Origin: Tubulanus polymorphus
Taxonomy: Eukaryota > Nemertea > Palaeonemertea > Tubulaniformes > Tubulanidae
Assembly (NCBI RefSeq): GCF_964204645.1
Contig: NC_134032.1
Location: forward strand, 9,168,275 to 9,232,274
Length of the DNA: 64,000 nucleotides
Direction: 5' to 3'
This document shows positions 50,715-62,755 of the stretch, in pieces. The notes under the pieces were generated by a model that saw only the letters and a program-made list of their open reading frames with translations, ran no database searches and had not been told where the DNA came from. Each line of letters starts with the position of its first letter. Position 1 is the stretch's first letter. The translations under genes and the position numbers were made by a program.

Positions 50715-51969
50715 GCCCTGGGTTGCCCAGAATTGCAGAATTCATAGAAAAAATTTTGTGGCCATGGGATTATAATCATTACCATGCAAGATAAACAAAT
50801 ATTACAAAATTTTTGGGATGTGGACCTCTTGACCTACATTTCCATCATGGGTCATATGTGACCCAGTGGGCAAAACAGGATACAAAACCTTTAAAAAACT
50901 TGAACTAAAAACTTAATTCAATAGCCATTATCTTTATTTTATAATCATAAGGCTTTCCAACTGACAATATTTCTATCATTTCATATGATATTCATTATAA
51001 CAATTACGACTACCGTTGAAACAAAGTGTCACCTGACACTTTTCACACTTAGTGTCAGTTTTAATTTTACAGATCATACATCGGAACCTTGTGTCAGTTT
51101 TTATTGGCCAGTGAGCAATTTGGTCGTACCTAACATCATCACATGCAGCAACTCTCACCATTTTTCTTGGTGGTGGGGACATTTCATCCTGCAGTGATGG
51201 GCGACCTGGCCTTCTAACTTGGGTTCCAACCTCGACAAGAGCTTGGGCTAAGATTGCCTGAAATTTTCTCAATTTCATATGATTTTTGACTGGCACACTG
51301 TGGATTCTACAATCCCGTCTGTACAAAAGCCAGGCATTTATACAGGCAACAGAGTAGAAATGGAAAAACAAGATGGTATACCAACGCCTCGTTCGGTACC
51401 TGTATTTACATCTCGTCAAATGCGAATCCAGCATATCTACTCCGCCCATAAAGGCATTATACTCTTTGATCATCTTTGGACAAGGAACATCTCTATATTC
51501 TTTTTTTGTTTTATCCCATCTTCTCACTGTGGAATCAGGCAGGGGACCAATGTAACTAGACATTAAGGTAACTGGTTTTGTGTCCAACCATCTACAACAT
51601 ACCACTTTTTCATTTTTTTCACAGAAATAGTTATATGTTCCTCTACCTTTTGCTTGCAACTCTTTTTCAGTTGGCAAAGGACATTTTGCCACACGGTTTG
51701 CCCTAACAGTCCCAAGGTAATATAGTCCTCGAGACAGTAGCCTAACAATTAGTTCAATCGACGTGAACAAATTGTCAGCTAGGATCTTGTACCCACAATT
51801 ACTCTCAAGACTTTCACACAATTTCAGAACAACCTGACTACCTAAAGGAATTCCTGTCTTTGCATCACTCTTGCCCTGGTATACTTCAAAATCATGCAAT
51901 AGACCTGTTGTGTCACATCTACACCACACTTTATACCCCCAGGAATGTAGTTTGTTTTTGACATACTGA
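50715..51969 (-). mobile_element. piggyBac copy 1b, truncated (about 99% like 13.33-14.59 kb)
   Basis: Starts with the same CCCTGGGTTGCCC terminus and matches copy 1 with very few substitutions until it stops at about 51969 (after ACATACTGAC). It encodes the C-terminal 330 residues of the transposase (from VKNKLHSWGYKVW), with the second and third catalytic Asp blocks (ILADNLFTS, MGGVDMLDSHL) and an intact cysteine-rich end (LCFNGSRNCYNEYH) that copy 1 lacks. The first Asp block and N-terminus are missing. It lies within gag of the Gypsy. Confidence 0.92.
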
Positions 51970-52439
51970 CAAATGTAAATTAAGAAAGAAAATAACAAAA
52001 CTAGTTGTGTTGATCAACAAAAATAAATCAATAGTTTATTACAATACTTCAATTTCAAAATAAGGATAGGAAAAAAGTGAACAATAAGTGTGTTTGCCAT
52101 GCGTCTTTAAATATTTCCCAAGAATATGTCTTTGTCTGGCCACCACCTGCCTCGACGTCAGACTTTTTCGAGATTTTCGCTTAAAATACGAAACAAGACA
52201 AAATTGATGGATGGGAATCATACATGCTACATTTACTTTTACTGCGAACATTGGAATGAGCTAAAGCAATTTTCTAGGAGGAAAAATTGAGTCAAATGAT
52301 GTTTCAAAATCTGGACGGGAAAAGTTTTACTGAATTGTATGGCTAATGGCAAATACATGTTTATATTGATAAGGTAAATATCTGTATAAAAGGTTGTATA
52401 GCAACTTGAATTGAAGGATTAATGTAATAGGTCTCTTAT

Positions 52440-53080
52440 TCTAAAAGACGAGTGAGCCATACTTACTAGATTGGTCATGTGAATCAACATCAAATTTAGA
52501 ACTATCATCCATTTTTAGTTTTCAATCAAAGACCAACCTATGAAATAAAGTACATATTTTTCTGATAACAACCTGGAATAAATCAAAATAAATCTGAGGA
52601 ATTCACCAAATTTCTGTATCGAACCCCTAATAGGGCCTATATAACCTATAGATTGATACTTACATACGACAAATTGACGAAGAAACTTCATTTGACAGTA
52701 TACAAACTCGCGGACAAACTCCCAAAATGAATCATGTCCTATTCACCTAGAATCAAACAAAATACAACTAAAAAATTCACAATACAGATTTCAGTTTCGA
52801 ATCCTTCAAATAGCTGTTTACTTACATGAAACGAATTATCAAACTACTTCTGCCGACAGCATACCAACTTGCTGACAAACCCCCAAAATGAAACGTGTCA
52901 TGATAAACATCTGGAATTAAACGTAATAAAGCTACAAAATTTACAAAATGTCGGTTTCGAATCCCTCAAATAGCCTTACACTTACAAATGATGGATTATC
53001 AAACAACTATGAACTCCCACAACGCCACATGTCTTTGATAATCTACAGTGAAAACCTGGAATTAAATGAAGTAAATCTTA
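52440..53080 (-). repeat. three tandem copies of a donor-bearing unit, plus a possible first exon
   Basis: Copies with donors near 52670, 52823 and 52991 (spacing about 153 and 168 bp) share TCAAATAGCC, ACTTACA, CAAACTCCCAAAATGA and a TGGAATTAAA-like phrase. Each carries a minus-strand GTAAGT preceded by similar sequence. Downstream on minus is a short exon with ATG at 52512 (MDDSSKFDVDSHDQS) ending at a GTAAGT donor (exon end 52467). It could be an alternative-first-exon array; product unknown. Confidence 0.5.
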
Positions 53081-53084
53081 AAAT

Positions 53085-53700
53085 TCCGATTTGAACCCAA
53101 CGTAGGCCCTCTCTCTACTTGTAGGCCTAAGATCTTGAAAAAGGATAAATAATGTTATGATGAAAGAGGCATAATGGTTCGGAAAAAATAGAATTCAATA
53201 TGGCTCTTGGCCCGGCAAAGTTTGCTTTTGAATTTTCCTTTTGAGGCCTAGTTACACATTTTAAAAGCAAATAACATTTTGCATCAAACTAAAAGCGGCT
53301 AAAAGCTTGAGGAAAAGATTCGTTTGAGTCTTAAAATTTATAGCCTAGAACCAATTTCTTCGTCAAAGCGTGATGCATAATTTTGACTGGGTCTTATTTC
53401 CACGTGGTAGTGGACAGAAAATTTGAATAGGCCTAAATAATAGAATAATCTTTCTTAGGTTTCATGATAAATGCAATATATATCATAGATTAATGCTTAT
53501 CTTTTACAATTAGGCTTATGTTTCAAAGGAAAACGCCCACAGTTGGTCGAACAGGGGTTAGGCATTGATGGTAGAGGGGCTGTGTGTGTGCTGAAACAGA
53601 GATAAAAATGCACAGGAACGAGTGTGTCGAGTTGAGCTTATTATTCTCAGGGATAGTGTACTATAGTCATGTTATATATCAAAATGTTCCTTATTAGTTC
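53085..53700. other. non-coding stretch
   Basis: No supported gene or repeat. Confidence 0.4.
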
Positions 53701-53703
53701 CGC

Positions 53704-53880
53704 TGCATCGCTAAAAACAAATTGAGATTTTTGAGGGTTTCCCTGCATTTTTTACATATTACATCGCTTACAACGATAAAGGTCCGTCGCCGACTGAAAA
53801 ATTCACAAAAACTTCCGCATTGAGAGCGCCACCGCACCAATTCAAATTGGATCGGAAACCCTCCAGCGATGCACTCTATG
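53704..53880. repeat. imperfect inverted repeat
   Basis: TGCATCGCT and GAGGGTTTCC on the left (53704-53746) face GGAAACCCTC and AGCGATGCA on the right (53851-53876), with CAAATTGAG / CAATTCAAATTG between. Looks like a small MITE. Confidence 0.5.
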
Positions 53881-53924
53881 ATCTTTAGAACCTGTCTCTG
53901 CTGACTGGGAATAAGATATTTCTC

Positions 53925-53990
53925 AGCGCGAAGGGGGCGGGGCGCGGCGTCACCAGGTCCCGCTCCGCGAGGAAGCTAGATTTTCAAAGA
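53925..53990. promoter_or_regulatory. GC-box-rich CpG patch
   Basis: GGGGGCGGGGCGCGGCG (Sp1-type GC box) in otherwise AT-rich DNA, with dense CpG up to about 54010. It may be a promoter; no gene start is tied to it. Confidence 0.3.
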
Positions 53991-54043
53991 AATGAGTGCA
54001 CGCGACGGCCGTGACCACTTGTTAGTGACTTGTTAAGACTGTA

Positions 54044-54318
54044 AGATCAACTTAAATATATTCCTATATGACTCCTATATATAATCTTCATAGGAGAGCC
54101 CGAAAATGTCAAGTGACTTTATTTTAATAATTTCATTATTCATCACTAATAACACCTATTGATGACTGCCTAAGATCAACCCCAAACAATTCCTATATGA
54201 CTCTGCTATATATAATCTTCATAGGAGAGCCTGAAAATCTCAAGTGACTTTCATATAATAATTTCAATACCCATAACTAATAACATCTATTAAAAACTGC
54301 CTAAGATCAACCCCACAT
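54044..54318. repeat. 131-bp tandem repeat, two copies
   Basis: Both copies share TTCCTATATGACTC, TATATATAATCTTCATAGGAG and TCAAGTGACTTT, and end GACTGCCTAAGATCAACCCC or similar. Confidence 0.85.
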
Positions 54319-54430
54319 CACAGCGCCAACCAGACACACCAAACTGCTATAAACATCAAACACATTCCACGCTACATGCCTGACAATCACAAACACCTAT
54401 CACTAATACATACGCATACCACATACACAT

Positions 54431-54657
54431 ACCTTAGTATCCTTTGTCCCATAAGCAATACTGCCACTGGTGAATTTCAGATTTGTCAGCATTTTGCAGG
54501 GACCAACAGCTAACTTGGATGCCAAGTCGCGGGCTTTAATCGCCTCCCGGATTTCGTTGCAGCTGGTAATTCCAGGTACCATGCATGATTTGCGTCTATC
54601 TTCAGGCGTACTAATTACCTTGACGCTAGATGAATTAGTCGTCATTTCTGCAAAGAC
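54431..54657 (-). other. unrecognised exon, repeated near 59 kb
   Basis: Between a CAG acceptor and a GTATGT donor the frame reads STPEDRRKSCMVPGITSCNE, ARDLASKLAVGP and MLTNLKFTSGS. Decayed copies occur at about 59390-59510 (SKPEDRRKSCMI) and 58990-59170 (DLASQLGDGGSCKTVTNLKS). The repeats show this exon was duplicated. Family unknown. Confidence 0.45.
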
Positions 54658-54956
54658 ACATATAGTCATCTTGATTACAATGCAGCATTCAGGACCATCA
54701 TGCACCCCAGGCAAGAGATACTGTATATTATAATACTACAAAGCCATTCCCTATGCCCAAATCAAGGCTTCAACAATTGTTGTTAATTTTTCGTCCACAC
54801 ACAGCTAAGGAAACCCAGCAGATCATAAGCGGAAAATAATCAGAAAGGGGACACGCACCCGCCTATGTTCGGTATGCAACACATGCTACATTTCACCTGA
54901 TTTCTGTTAACTTCCACTTAATTCAGCTATTTTTGAGCATAACATTTGGCACTGAA

Positions 54957-55750
54957 AGTGTTAATTCCTTAAGGTCCATCAATCGACACATTACGAAATC
55001 CTTTATATACATGGTCCTCCTCGGGGAAATGTGCGCGGATGCACGAAACGACACAAGCAGGCAAAATTCTCCTATTCTCCTTGCCCAAATATCCCCAACA
55101 CCACCGAACAAATGATCTGTACGCTATATGTCTTAATTTCGCATTTGCTGGCCCTTCAAAACTTTTCCGTCCGCACTGCCGTTAAAATTTAGGTCCACAT
55201 CAGCTGCAGGACCTAAGGGTTCAAACAGATTGAAGCGCAAGCTGCCGTGTCCGTCATGCAGGTATCTTCATTTTGTCCGGACTCCTCCCGAACCCATTCC
55301 AGTCTTCTTTTCACGACGTCAATCTCCATACAGCACACACACTCCTGCTCCGTCTCTAAGATCTGACAATGTCCACATTGGCACCTAAAAAGATTATCCC
55401 TAGAAATATTATTAAGGCATGAATATAGGTTTGTAAGCCTATGCTGGTGCAATGCAGTACAAGAATAGTCCAGCAGTGCCAGCACAACAACGTTGAATCG
55501 CACCGAGCTTTTGAAACGAACATGATAAGATTCTCTTATTTCGCCAACAATGCTCAAAAACCTATAGTTAAATCTACGACTTAATGAATCTTAAAATACA
55601 TATTTTTAAGTTAATTGTTATATAAACATACCACTGATTCAGATTATCCAGTTCCAAACGGTTTATTTGGCCTTCATCGTCGTCTGCCTCTGGTCTGGGT
55701 CCATCGCCGTTTCGCTTCGGTTCTGCCTCCAGTTCATATAAATATGGCCC
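54957..55750 (-). CDS. P2X7-like cysteine-rich domain gene (partial)
   Basis: Three exon-like blocks on minus. (1) about 55750-55634, INIGPYLYELEAEPK then NRLELDNLNQW, with a GTATGT donor. (2) 55386-55220, CQCGHCQILETEQECVCCME then a Cys pair near the end. (3) about 55115-54957, AYRSFVRWCWGYLGKENRRI and PACVVSCIRAHFPEEDHVYK. The order Y-x-FEP-like, CxCGxC, ECxCC and FxxWxxGxLGxxNRxxIPxCVxxxIRxxFP is that of the cytoplasmic zinc-binding domain of P2X7 receptors, which in invertebrates occurs in multicopy soluble proteins. No channel transmembrane part is visible. Frames between blocks 2 and 3 need an intron or a frameshift. Confidence 0.6.
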
Positions 55751-56068
55751 GATATTAATTCCTCTTCGTCACTTGTTTCCTGCCATTCAAGTTCACTTAG
55801 CGATTCATCTGAATTTGATGCCAAAGTGGCGTGAACCCTATCCTGCATGAAAACTTTTTCTTTGTTATTTTTGGCTAAAATTTTGAATTTGGGGCCCATT
55901 AGGACCAAATAGCACGAAAATACTCGATTTCCAATTTTCTGAACAAAATTTTGGCAATATTGGTCCATCACATATGAAACTTATATGCACACGAGCAACA
56001 AAAATGTAAAAAAAATCAAAATTGACAAGTATATGTTTTTAATCATATCATGACAAAACCAGTTTTAT

Positions 56069-58054
56069 CTACATATTTACTGGGTGTGGAAATAGTAAAA
56101 AACAATTTGTTTGACCATCAATGCAGAGATACACACGACATTTCATGCAAAAGAATCTACTGCCTCTTTTACAATTTTGAAATTTACATTTCTTTGGATT
56201 ATTAGCTAAACGCCTTGGCAAATGACCTACCCCATCAAGGCGAACATGGTCGTGGACAACTTTTGCACTAGGCATGTCTTGTGGCAAGTTTTCTCTCAGA
56301 GCTTCCTGTGGATTTGCTGCGGCCTGTGTCAAACATTGACCTATTGCCAACTTGAATTTGTAATATGCTGATGGAATCTTGCTGACACTTTTCTCTAAGT
56401 GCCAGGCATTAGAGCAACAGAGATCCACCAAATGAAAAATGATGCGGCGATACCATTTTTTACTCTTCATGAAGATGCGATATAGTGCTATCATCATGTC
56501 ACACTTATCAACACCACCCATCGTCTTGTTATAAACTTTGATGAGGGATGGGCATTGTATGTTTATGTGCTGTTTTGCCTTACCATCATATCGCCGGACC
56601 TCTTGTGCTGGTAAAACAGAGAATACTGATGAACCAACACTTACAACCTTGTTATCAAACCATGAACATATCAAAATGTCATCTGAAGATCTATAATCAA
56701 ATGACCCCCTTCCTGACTTTTTAAATTCTTTCTCAGATACAAGGGGACAATTCCGACGTCTATTTTTTCGAATTGTACAGGTTCCACCCAGGCCATGTTT
56801 TCTCAATTCCAACAACAATTCTGGCGAGGCGAAATAATTATCAAAGGCAACGTGTTTTCCCTCGGGAAGATGAGATGCTAGATTCAAAACAACCTCCCCA
56901 CTTTTACCAATTCCATCTTTCAAATCTTTTTGACATGGTGCATGGTTATCACCTTGGATATAAAACTGGTACACATAACCTGATTGGCCAGCTAGTGCCC
57001 AAATCTTATACCCCCAAGGTTTTTTCTCATTGTACATTTTCAAGCTATGGTGTCCTTTAAACAAAACAATTTGTTCATCTATAGAAAAACTTTCCTCATA
57101 TTCAGCAAACTGTAAAAAGTTTGCATTGATTTTAGTTAGAAGTGGGCGAACTTTATGGAGCTTATCATAACCTGGCTCATTAGATTTTTTATTAGACTAT
57201 TATCTGCAGCGTGCAACACAGACAATATTTCTTCAAACCTATTTACACTCATAGCGTCAGCAACTAATGGTTGCCTTGAGGTTTTTGCCCAATAGTCTCG
57301 CCTGCTTGGCAATTTTATGATGGACATGATTACAACAATGCCTATTACCTTTCTCATGTCTTCCTCAGATATTACCTTGATATGGTTTTTCTCTTCTACA
57401 GTTCTATATCGATTACTTTCTAGAACTAACAATTGAATAGTTTCCTGGCCAAAAAGGGCCATAAAGCAGTCTATTTCATCCCGAAAATTTTCTGCTCCAC
57501 CTTTTGCGATAAGTTTACTATCTGGGGCTGTAACATTACTTGGTAAGTATTCTTTTACCCACTTCCATACATTCTTATTATTATTCCTGAAAAATTAGAG
57601 AGTTGTTTCATGAACAGAATTACATACAGTAAAACCTAACTGCTGATTTATCTACACATGTTTATGATTACGTCACCGAAAGACGACTGCAGCAGGATGC
57701 ATGATTTACTGTATAGGTAATATACATCGCCCTGGCCATTATTTGAAGCAAAAAGGAAAACAAGCAATGCTTACTCGTCAGATTTTTTAGACCTTTTGGG
57801 CTTGGGTTCAATCTCATCTGCACTGTCTCTGACCGATCATTCTCGTCCTCGCTATCTTGAACATCCCGTTCGACCACTTCACCATCATCAGAATCATCTT
57901 CTGCATCAGAACTTTGGACATAATCTAAATCTTCATCTTAATCATCCAAATATTCTCCGTCAGTCTCAGAATTACACCGATCATCATCGCTACCTGGCGG
58001 TATATTTCCATCATCATCACCACTCCACGCCACATCATCAAGCACTTCCCTCAT
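56069..58054 (-). pseudogene. piggyBac (PGBD4-like) transposase, two lesions
   Basis: Acidic first exon 58054-57775 (MREVLDDVAWSGDDDGN) with a premature TAA at 57938-57940. Second exon from 57586 (NKNVWKWVKEYLPSN) to the stop at 56069, frameshifted in a run of six T at 57185-57190. Asp blocks are SIDEQIVLFKGHH, AFDNYFASPE and MGGVDKCDMMI. C-terminal cysteine domain KKCKFQNCKRGSRFFCMKC. It differs clearly from the other two piggyBac families. Only two small lesions, so recently inactivated. Confidence 0.88.
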
Positions 58055-58059
58055 TGTAA

Positions 58060-58900
58060 ATAACTGCTGCGCCTATAAAAAAAGAAATAAATGGGCCTTC
58101 AATAAATATTACTCTGTCATAGGAGTACTCAATTGCATAATATAGGCACAGATTTATTGCAGCCATAGCTTATTGGAAGTCATGATTGTCATTTTAGTGC
58201 ATGGACAACACGTATGTGATCATCTACGAAAGCAGTTGATATGCATATGGCCCACAAATTAACACAAAATCACTCAGCGATCTACCATTTTGACATCCTT
58301 ATGTAATTTTTTAGTGTTATATACAGGCTGACAGTAGCAAGATCAGTGGGTATTTTTAATTTTCATCAATAAAAGACATAAAATTCCTAGTAGAGTTTAT
58401 TATCAGTTAAAGTGTGGTCGTCATAACTAACTTCCAACGTTCCAATAGTAGCAAACGCAAAATATATTCATGTTACTTCATATTTATTTATTACAATTCA
58501 ACAAGGACTTTTGCCCCAAAAAAATCGAGATTCTTACAGTTTGTTTAAAGTTTAACCAGTTTATTTTTGCTTACCAGACAAACCAGGAAGTAATTTTAAC
58601 GCCATTTCTTTAAGGCCTGTCCAGAGCCACTGCAGGCTAGAGAAGCACTAGAGTGTTAGTTAGAAAACCAGAATGTGAAAAGTCGCATATTTGCGGCTTG
58701 AAACCACAAAAGATAATTTGCGACAGCACATCGGTTAAGGGTTGTGTATCTTCTATGGTAGAGCTCAATATATGGACGTTTTCTGCCCTTGACATATGGA
58801 TATTTTCTTTACCTTTACAAACCACCTTTACTAGTTAGGGCTTTTTATGGACAATCGATTGAGGAATGCATCTTTTCTTCTCTTAATGCTGATGTCATTC
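58060..58900. other. non-coding stretch
   Basis: No supported gene or repeat. Confidence 0.4.
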
Positions 58901-58989
58901 TATAATCAGGTCTTATCATGTGTAATCAAGATGGAAATAAGGCCTATCCAGATGTCTGAATTTCTTGATATCCCTGAGGTCAAACAATG

Positions 58990-59510
58990 ATTTCGTCGTG
59001 TTCTATCAGAAATGAGTTCCTGCCTCATTTCTTGAACTGAAATCCAATGTCCACAAAAGTTCTCTGGAGTGAGGCCCATGAAATTTTTGGAATGATGGCC
59101 ACGAGTAGATTTGAGATTTGTCACTGTCTTGCAACTTCCACCATCTCCTAACTGGGATGCCAAGTCCACCTCCTATCGAGTTGTATTAGTTAAATAGATA
59201 CACACATTAAATGTAACATTCCTATCCTTTCTGGTAATGTGAGTCCATTTATATTGTTTTATTGAATGAAAATAAATCTGCAGATAGATAGAGCATGCAT
59301 TTAGCATGTACTTGACCAGGCTTAGTCAAATAATGTTTTTGTAAAATATGCAGTAATTCTATGAGTAAATTTAGATTCGCCACCGTCGTGCAACTTCATA
59401 CATCTCTTATTTTGAATACCAAGTCCCGCATAAGAATGATCTCCCATATTTTATAAGATCGTGTTATTACTAGAATCATACATGATTTCCGCCTATCCTC
59501 AGGCTTGCTT
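58990..59510 (-). pseudogene. two decayed copies of the 54.4-kb exon
   Basis: See the exon at 54431-54657. The first copy (58990-59170) keeps DLASQLG and TNLKSTRG. The second (59390-59510) keeps KPEDRRKSCMI but has a stop. Both lack clean splice sites. Confidence 0.4.
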
Positions 59511-59984
59511 ATCACCTTTTATCGATTCTATTAGTAGAACAGTTACACATATTGAATGTAACATTCCTATCGTTACTTGTCTATAAATGATCAGTACATT
59601 GTCAAAATGATTAAAGTAGCAACTTTTGTGGTTGCACTTTGTGACTTGAGGAAAGTTATTGGTGATGGTGTTTGGGTTTACCGGCTGCAATGGCTTATTC
59701 AATCGATGAAGTGTAAGTTTGATTTTTGTGAGCATATGTGGATGATCTGGGTATTGTGAATCCTCGTTGATCTTGTGAATTTATCTTTGTCTTGCAAGTC
59801 ATCCTCATCAATTTGAATCCAAGAAAGATGATCAAACTCATCTATCATAATTAACTCATCAGTTGTTTATTGTTTTAGGAATTTATTCTCTTACATACCC
59901 GTAAGGCCCACAGCATATAGTTTGGTTGGCCACCCCAAATTATATCTGGATCTACCCTACATTCGACCGGTCTTTAGAATAATT

Positions 59985-60905
59985 TCGTAACCCTCACTTC
60001 ATACTAATGGCAGTCAAAAATTCTACCATAGATTCTCCCTCTTCATGGGCTGTAGGTTCTAAGTCCCTACTAATTAGTCCTCTGTTATTCGTCTCCACCG
60101 TGGCATTTTACCATCGATAAATATAAATCTCTTAAAACGGCCTGATAGGAAAAGAATTGTTCCTCAGTCCTCGTTAAGATTCTGACAATTACCAATAGAT
60201 TAGTCAAAAGCTGCATATGAAATACTGTATGAAATTATTATTAAGGGACTCAGAATATAATAAATATGTTCAGCAGAGCAAGCTGTCGATCACAATTATC
60301 GTAAAAACGATAAAAGGAGACGGCTACATCTAACTGAATGAATACTATTGTCGAATTGATCACAGAAAACCAACTACGTGAATGGTCGGTGAGCCCAGTC
60401 AAAGACCGGAGCTGACCGACAAACCAACTAATGCTTACCGAGTCTGGCTGTCAATTGTCAAACTGAGATGATGGGAGTCAGCACGACCGGTAAAACAGTT
60501 AATATTGTTAAATAATGATAAACGGTTGACCCCAGCATCCCAGCATGACCCTAACGGGCAGCTCAGCCTAGCGACCCGCATGCTAGCCCAACAACTAGCA
60601 TGACAACAAACCAACACCAGCTGATAGCGCCGCCACTCGCGTGCCACGGACACTACCAGCATGGCTGAAATCAACAGATACTTAGCCGGTTGAAAATACG
60701 AATTTTAAGTAAGTGATCCCACCCCCCATCTATACAACATATCAATACACAATATCTATACAATAAACATCTTAAATTCAACTACAGTAAATATATTTAC
60801 ATGTGAATCTAACAAGCCTAGCCCGCCCCCTCTAGATATTCAATTCAATTAAATACAATACAATACAATACATTTTAATAATTACAATTGCATAGATGCT
60901 ACACT
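59985..60905 (-). mobile_element. probable LTR end of a second Gypsy element
   Basis: On minus a long polypurine tract (GGAGG then a G run, 60905-60924 on plus as C13) ends just before TGTAGCATC, the expected PPT-LTR boundary. So the sequence below about 60903 is taken as the 3' LTR. A gag-like scrap (GESMVEFLTAIS) at 59990-60045 limits it. Other LTR not in the window. Confidence 0.4.
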
Positions 60906-60974
60906 ACCCCCCCCCCCCCTCCAGGTCTGGACATCCTCGTCCAGAAAATAACTACATTATATCACAATTTAATT

Positions 60975-62165
60975 AAAACTTCTCCAAAATAGTACAAAAT
61001 TCATATTCCACCTTGCTTCCTACCGGATAAACTAAGACAAATTTCCCCCCAAACATCTCTCCATCGTGCCGATGTTTAACCATTTTCCTTTTGAGGTCAG
61101 ACGTAATATCTACTGGTTTTAACAGAATTGTCCACGGCTTATTGTCTAGATCTGAAGTTTTTGGTCGGATATTTTCTTTTTGGATTGTCGTCTGCGGACT
61201 GTTAAACGGACTCACACTTGGCGCTACTGCCAAGTTAATTTTCACAATTTATTTAAAACTTCTTCAAAATAGTACAAAATTCACCTTCCACCTTGCTTCC
61301 TACCAGAAAAACAAAGACAAATTCCCTCCCAAACATCTCTCCAACGTGCCGATGTTTAACCATTTTCCTTTTGGGGTCGGACGTAATATCTACTGGTATT
61401 AACGGAATTGTCCACGGCTTATTGTCTAGATCTGAAGTTTTTGGTCGGATATTTTCTTTTTAGATTGTCTTCTGCGGACTGTTAACCTGACTCACACTTG
61501 GCGTTACTACTGACGTTTCTTCTTGCCAGTTTCCGGTTATTTCTAAGAGTTCATCGATTGATATTTCTGGCGCTTCTATATGGGTTCTGGTTGAGTTATT
61601 TTTGTTTCTGTTGGAACTTTCTGTATTACTGAACGAGGAATTGTGGGTAATAATTCACGATCTTCTGCGGACTGTTAAACGGACTCACACTTGGCGCTAC
61701 TACTGATGCCAAGTTAATTTTCACAATTTATTTAAAACTTCTTCAAAATAGTACAAAATTCACCTTCCACCTTGCTTCCTACCAGAAAAACAAAGACAAA
61801 TTCCCCCCAAACATCTCTCCAACGTGCCGATGTTTAACCATTTTCCTTTTCGGGTCAGACGTAACATCTACTGGTATTAACGGAATTGTCCACGGCTTAT
61901 TGTCATGATCTGAAGTTTTTGGTCGGAAATTTTCTTTTTGGATTGTCTTCTGCGGACTGTTAACCTGACTCACACTTGGCGTTACTACTGACGTTTCTTC
62001 TTGCCAGTTTCCGGTTATTTCTAAGAGTTCATCGATTGATATTTCTGGCGCTTCTATATGGGTTCTGGTTGAGTTATTTTTGTTTCTGTTGGAACTTTCT
62101 GTATTACTGAACGAGGAATTGTGGGTAATAATTCACGATCGTATCGTTCCGTCTGTTCTAACGTA
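60975..62165 (-). repeat. three tandem copies of a retroelement-derived unit
   Basis: Copies start at about 60977, 61257 and 61737 (spacing 280 and 480 bp). All share, on minus, KENFRPKTSD-like, DNKPWTIPLIPVDVTSD and KRKMVKHRHVGEMFGG. The first lacks a 200-bp part (EISIDELLEITGNWQ) present in the other two. Probably the C-terminal end of a Gypsy pol or a later ORF; no catalytic motif is left. Confidence 0.7.
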
Positions 62166-62755
62166 CGTATAAAACGGCCTGAATGTCCTTTGACTGCATT
62201 CAGATCTTTCGGATGGATTTTCTCTATGTTCTTTCATCAGGCTCACTCTATGTGAATTGAATTCACACAGCTTGCACTGGAACACTCAGTTGCTTGTTCA
62301 GGGGGAATAAAAATCTGCTCAAGTTATTAAAAAGACAGTAATAAGTATTGTCTTCATTGACTAGCATTAAAAGATTAACATGCCTTGCGCGTGGATTATC
62401 ACTCAAACGGCAGTCAAAAATACTCTCACCTTCATGGGCAAATACGTTTACTGATAATCAATCTTCCCGGAATTGAGTTTGCTACGGAAGCCAAGATTTT
62501 GTACAATTGCTCAGTGCAGATATACTGGGCAATGAACTTATGACTCCTTTCCCTCAGATAGCAAAAATTCCTACATAGATTACTACCGATAGAACTAAGC
62601 CGAAAGGGGTAAATACATGAATTAAACAAAAATAGCGAGCCAAGCCGATTACATGAATGAATACAAGTCATAAGAGTAAAAGCGAAATATGAGTACATTA
62701 CTATAAAATTAGGACAGACCAATGGTCGTAGCTTGATTACTTCCGACACGGCTCT

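Noticed and set aside
50715-50785. N-terminus of gag (VMIIIPWPQNFFYEF)
   Set aside because: The same peptide occurs at 13.33-13.40 kb in the piggyBac terminus; it is piggyBac sequence fused to gag.
57796-58059. His-rich plus-strand open frame
   Set aside because: Antisense of the acidic GAT/GAA-rich leader of the piggyBac transposase. The same applies to the 35467-35731 frames.
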